From JBAWAP01 sp049589355 (GTDB lineage Bacteria > Chloroflexota > Anaerolineae > VGOG01), in assembly GCA_049589355.1 (NCBI GenBank), contig JBAWAP010000125.1, positions 1-17,161 of the forward strand: DNA of 17,161 bases, written 5' to 3'. Every line of letters starts with the position of its first letter. The stretch's first letter is position 1. Both the position numbers and the translations under genes were made by a program. The notes beneath the pieces are model-generated. The model was not told the origin of the DNA, ran no database searches, and saw only the letters and a program-made list of their open reading frames with translations. Below are positions 14,884-17,161 of the stretch, piece after piece.

Positions 14884-15348
14884 ATGACCGCTTGTGAAGA
14901 GCTACCCAACTTAACCGAATCTGACATCACCCGCTACTGCACCGACCAGAGCTTCGAGCGGGGCGAGGATTATTATTACCGCAGGGCTGTCTTGCGGCCC
15001 ATCCGCCAGGGGTGTACGCTGCGGGCGGAGTGCGAGGGCTCCCAGTACGAGCCCTACCTGGTCACAGTGGAGCTGGACGAGCAGGGGATTAAAAGCGCCT
15101 ATTGCTCCTGCCCCTACGACTGGGGCGGCTATTGCAAGCACGTCGTGGCCCTGCTCCTCACCTGGGTGCGCGACCCGGAGGAGTTCACCGTCATCCCCGA
15201 AACCGACGAGTTGCTGGCGGGGAAGAGCAGGGAGGAGCTTATCGAGATTATCGAGGCCATGCTTGAACGGGATCCCAGCCTGCTCACCCTCCTGGAGATG
15301 CCCTCCGCCGCCTCCGCCCCACGCCAAACAATTGGGAGGTTTCCATGA
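14884..15348 (+). CDS. short SWIM zinc-finger protein
   Basis: A 154-residue protein. The zinc-binding CxCx7CxH motif of the SWIM domain is present as Cys74, Cys76, Cys84 and His86 in YCSCPYDWGGYCKHVV (73-88). The N-terminus (SFERGEDYYYRRAVL, 23-37) and GSQYEPY (52-58) match the usual beginning of bacterial SWIM proteins. SWIM domains bind DNA or protein partners; in this bacterial group their role is unknown. Family members I recall are several hundred residues long, so this one looks shortened after about residue 140, where it ends in a low-complexity PSAASAPRQ tail. The TGA overlaps the ATG of the mogA-like gene as ATGA, implying translational coupling. GGAGTGAG is the ribosome site. Confidence 0.8.
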   Translation: MTACEELPNLTESDITRYCTDQSFERGEDYYYRRAVLRPIRQGCTLRAECEGSQYEPYLVTVELDEQGIKSAYCSCPYDWGGYCKHVVALLLTWVRDPEEFTVIPETDELLAGKSREELIEIIEAMLERDPSLLTLLEMPSAASAPRQTIGRFP

Positions 15349-15908
15349 TCACTGTGGGTATCTTAACCATCAGCGATAGCAGCTATCGCGGGGAGCGGGA
15401 GGATTTGAGCGGGCCCCTCATCCACGAGATGGTCGTGGAGCGCCTGGGAGCTGAAGTGGAGCTGGAGGCGGTAGTGCCCGACGAATTCGACATAATCAAG
15501 GGAACGCTAATGGTGTGGGCCGACGAGGTGGGCCTTGACCTGATCCTCACCACCGGAGGGACGGGCTTCGGGCCGCGGGACGTTACGCCTGAGGCCACCA
15601 GGGCGGTGATCGAGCGGGAAGCGCCGGGATTGGCTGAAGCCATGCGGGCCAAGGGCCTTGAGGTCACGCCCCATGCCATTCTCTCCCGCGCTGTAGCCGG
15701 GATCCGGGGCCATACCCTTATCGTTAACCTGCCAGGCAGCCCCAAGGCGGTGCGGGAGGATCTGGAGGTCGTTTTGCCTGCCCTCCCGCATGGGATCGAG
15801 CTGCTCAAGGGGGGCAAGGGGGGACACGAGTACCGAAGTGCCAAGGTGCCCGGCACTTCGGCGAGTGCCGGGCACCTGAACCGAAAAGACCAACACACCC
15901 CACATTGA
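15345..15908 (+). CDS. MogA/MoaB-type molybdopterin adenylyltransferase-like protein
   Basis: A 187-residue MoCF-fold protein expected to adenylate molybdopterin during molybdenum cofactor synthesis. MITVGILTISDSSYRGEREDL opens the domain in two pieces (1-11 and 12-21). TTGGTGFGPRDVTPEAT (69-85) is the substrate-binding loop, and NLPGSPKAVREDL (128-140) and LPHGIELLKG (147-156) complete it. Asp80 in PRDVTPE is conserved. It is cytoplasmic. MogA and MoaB cannot be separated safely by eye, so no symbol is given. The conserved domain ends near residue 162. The last 25 residues are read through a palindromic repeat and into an intrinsic terminator, so they are probably an accidental extension. 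GGGAGG at 15334-15339 is the ribosome site. It overlaps the SWIM gene by four bases. Confidence 0.92.
   Translation: MITVGILTISDSSYRGEREDLSGPLIHEMVVERLGAEVELEAVVPDEFDIIKGTLMVWADEVGLDLILTTGGTGFGPRDVTPEATRAVIEREAPGLAEAMRAKGLEVTPHAILSRAVAGIRGHTLIVNLPGSPKAVREDLEVVLPALPHGIELLKGGKGGHEYRSAKVPGTSASAGHLNRKDQHTPH
15844..15877. repeat. perfect 14-bp inverted repeat inside the mogA-like 3' end
   Basis: AGGTGCCCGGCACT (15844-15857) and AGTGCCGGGCACCT (15864-15877) are perfect complements around a six-base loop (TCGGCG). This looks like a dispersed palindromic repeat inserted near the 3' end of the gene. It is GC-rich and lacks a T-run, so it is not itself a classic terminator. Confidence 0.8.
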
Positions 15909-15928
15909 AAGCGTGGGGTGTTGCTTTT
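15895..15928 (+). terminator. intrinsic terminator of the SWIM-mogA transcript
   Basis: ACACCCCAC (15895-15903) pairs with GTGGGGTGT (15913-15921) around a nine-base loop and is followed by TGCTTTT. The stop codon of the mogA-like gene (15906-15908) lies in the loop. Confidence 0.75.
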
Positions 15929-15935
15929 CACGGCC

Positions 15936-15980
15936 AGCCTTGCGAAGGGTTGTCCTGTGGCAGCGAACCTTCGCAAGGCT
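15936..15980. repeat. 13-bp inverted repeat between the convergent genes
   Basis: AGCCTTGCGAAGG (15936-15948) and CCTTCGCAAGGCT (15968-15980) are perfect complements with a 19-base spacer. The right arm touches the stop codon of the minus-strand AMMECR1 gene. It may act as a transcript end for that gene, although no T-run follows in the minus direction. Confidence 0.6.
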
Positions 15981-16501
15981 TAGGTGTATCTCACGACCTC
16001 GAAGCGGTAGAGCTCTGTCGGTTCGCCGGGCCTGATGCCGGCCTTGCGGCGGGCGATGTCCACCTGGTACTCCACCGTGTCCACCCCCTCCAGGTCCGGC
16101 AGGAGGAGTCCCTTTCGCCAGTCCCTGGCGCTTTTGACGATGACGCCGTAGCGCTTGGGATCCAGTTCCTCCATGCTCTCCACCCGCTCGGACTCGCCGA
16201 GGACGTCCACTTTGATGTCCAGGTCGGCCAGTTCCTCCGGCGTGATCGGCGGGAAGCGGGGGTCACGGGTGGCGGAGGAGATAGCATTCTGGATCACCTC
16301 CTGGGCCACGTTAGCTTGGGTCGGCTCGATGGTGCCGATGCAGCCCCGCAGCATCCCGTATTTATGGATGGAGACGAAGGTGCCGGCCCGTCCTTTCATC
16401 TCTGGAGTCAACTCTTTCGGAGCCTCGATGACATGCTCCTCGCGGATGTAGTTTTCGATGGTTTTTCTCGCCAGTTGAACAAGAGGATGTATATCGGTCA
16501 T
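15980..16501 (-). CDS. AMMECR1 domain protein
   Basis: A 173-residue AMMECR1-family protein of normal length. The family signature LRGCIGT (51-57) and ATRDPRFPP (77-85) are intact, followed by LADLDIKVDVLGESE and the GLLLPDLEG segment. In many bacteria and archaea AMMECR1 is linked with a MEMO-like protein and a radical SAM enzyme (the AmmeMemoRadiSam set). Neither partner is visible here, although the neighbouring genes may lie beyond the window. The biochemical activity is not firmly established. GGGAGG lies eight bases before the ATG on the minus strand. The gene follows the NHL gene by 43 bases on the same strand, so cotranscription is likely, and it is convergent with the mogA-like gene. 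Confidence 0.93.
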   Translation of the reverse strand: MTDIHPLVQLARKTIENYIREEHVIEAPKELTPEMKGRAGTFVSIHKYGMLRGCIGTIEPTQANVAQEVIQNAISSATRDPRFPPITPEELADLDIKVDVLGESERVESMEELDPKRYGVIVKSARDWRKGLLLPDLEGVDTVEYQVDIARRKAGIRPGEPTELYRFEVVRYT

Positions 16502-16544
16502 CTAGTTAGCCTCCCTCTGTGGAGCAAGCTGAACTACCACAGTC

Positions 16545-17161
16545 CTATTGCTCTATCCAGAACTTCTGGATGCGGTGGTTGAGTGTATCCGCCACGTAGA
16601 CGTTGCCCTTGGCATCCACAGCCACGCCGTAAGGCGAGTCGAACTGCCCATAGCCGTTGCCTAAGCTTCCCCACCTGGTGATGAAGTTGCCGTTGGAATC
16701 GAAGACCTGGATGCGATGGTTGCCTGAATCCGCTACGTAGACGTTGCCCTTGGCGTCCACAGCTACGCCGTAGGGACCGGAGAATTCCCCATCGCCGCTG
16801 CCACCGCTTCCCCACTTGGCAATGTAGTTGCCGTTGGAATCGAAGACCTGGATACGATTGTTGCCTGAATCCGCCACGTAGACGTTGTCCTTGGGGCCCA
16901 CAGCCACGCCGCAAGGCCCGTCAAACTGCCCATCGCTGCTGCCCTCGATTCCCCACTTGGCGATGAAGTTGCCACTGGAATCGAAGACCTGGATGCGATC
17001 GTTGCCCGAATCTGCCACGTAGACGTTGCCCTTGGCATCCGCAGCCACTCCCCAAGGCCTGTTAAACTCCCCATCGCGGCTGCCCCAGCTTCCCCACTTG
17101 GCAATGAAGTTGCTGTGAGAATCGAAGACCTGGATACGATTGTTGCCTGAATCCACCACGT
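16545..17161 (-). CDS. NHL-repeat beta-propeller protein, 3' part
   Basis: The gene enters from the right edge and ends at a TAG at 16545-16547, so only the last 204 or so residues are seen. They consist of 47-residue NHL repeats with the pattern GxFxxPxGVAVDAKGNVYVADSGNxRIQVFDSxGNFIAKWGS, given here as GVAVDAKGNVYVADSGN and RIQVFDSNGNFI blocks. The final repeat ends NHRIQKFWIEQ. NHL repeats form a six-bladed propeller used for protein, RNA or ligand binding, or as a lyase scaffold; secreted forms are common. The start, any signal peptide and the blade count are outside the window. Likely cotranscribed with the AMMECR1 gene. Confidence 0.9.
   Translation of the reverse strand, partial: VVDSGNNRIQVFDSHSNFIAKWGSWGSRDGEFNRPWGVAADAKGNVYVADSGNDRIQVFDSSGNFIAKWGIEGSSDGQFDGPCGVAVGPKDNVYVADSGNNRIQVFDSNGNYIAKWGSGGSGDGEFSGPYGVAVDAKGNVYVADSGNHRIQVFDSNGNFITRWGSLGNGYGQFDSPYGVAVDAKGNVYVADTLNHRIQKFWIEQ
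16545..17161 (-). repeat. 141-bp tandem coding repeats
   Basis: The block beginning ACGTTG (minus-strand complement of the NVYVAD codons) recurs at 16600, 16741, 16882 and 17023, exactly 141 bases apart. The copies are highly similar at the DNA level, implying recent expansion or homogenisation within the gene. Confidence 0.9.

Noticed and set aside
15905..16582. Plus-strand open frame across the AMMECR1 gene
   Set aside because: The minus strand encodes intact AMMECR1 motifs; the plus frame is its antisense shadow and lacks a ribosome site.
16545..17161. CRISPR-like regular repeats
   Set aside because: The 141-bp period is continuous coding sequence for NHL blades, with no short repeat/unique spacer alternation.

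Overview
The window looks like a bacterial chromosome segment, most plausibly from Chloroflexota (Anaerolineae-like). This is an inference. It rests on moderate-to-high GC housekeeping genes, a membrane LysM protein with a Pro/Thr linker, a DUF4062/STAND pair carrying the GDVVGRDQ-type motif, short dispersed palindromic repeats, and the MogA/AMMECR1/CinA repertoire. No rRNA, tRNA, CRISPR array or recognisable insertion sequence is visible.

Left flank (1-2929): a non-coding stretch with two palindromic repeat elements, a strong sigma70-like promoter (402-430), an M20-family amidohydrolase, and a CinA-family protein whose C-terminal deamidase-like half has lost its signature motif.

Centre (2966-14277): an unbroken run of plus-strand genes that reads as a defence island. 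A second good promoter (2966-2994) precedes an MNT nucleotidyltransferase/HEPN toxin-antitoxin-type pair and a 44-codon gene coupled to it by an ATGA overlap. Next come a DUF3800 protein, a NurA-like nuclease, a HerA-like ATPase (nurA and herA overlap by 8 bases) and a DUF4338/DruA-like protein. The stretch from about 4.0 to 9.1 kb, and herA above all, is clearly richer in A+T than the flanks. Directly downstream lies a second module: a DUF4062 protein, a STAND-like protein with a degenerate P-loop and helical repeats, an SPFH/band-7-like coiled-coil protein, and a two-TM protein with an external LysM domain. The first two share a 68-residue segment with 55 of 68 residues identical, which looks like a homotypic adaptor joining effector to sensor. 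These two modules are the best candidates for undescribed systems in the window.

Right flank (14299-17161): a degenerate stretch, a CopG/RHH-like antitoxin gene broken by an apparent one-base deletion, a short SWIM zinc-finger protein, and a MogA/MoaB-type protein whose C-terminal tail is encoded by a palindromic element and whose stop codon lies in the loop of an intrinsic terminator. On the minus strand are a convergent AMMECR1 gene and the 3' part of an NHL beta-propeller gene made of exact-period 141-bp repeats, which runs off the window end.

All family assignments come from reading motifs by eye; no database search was run.
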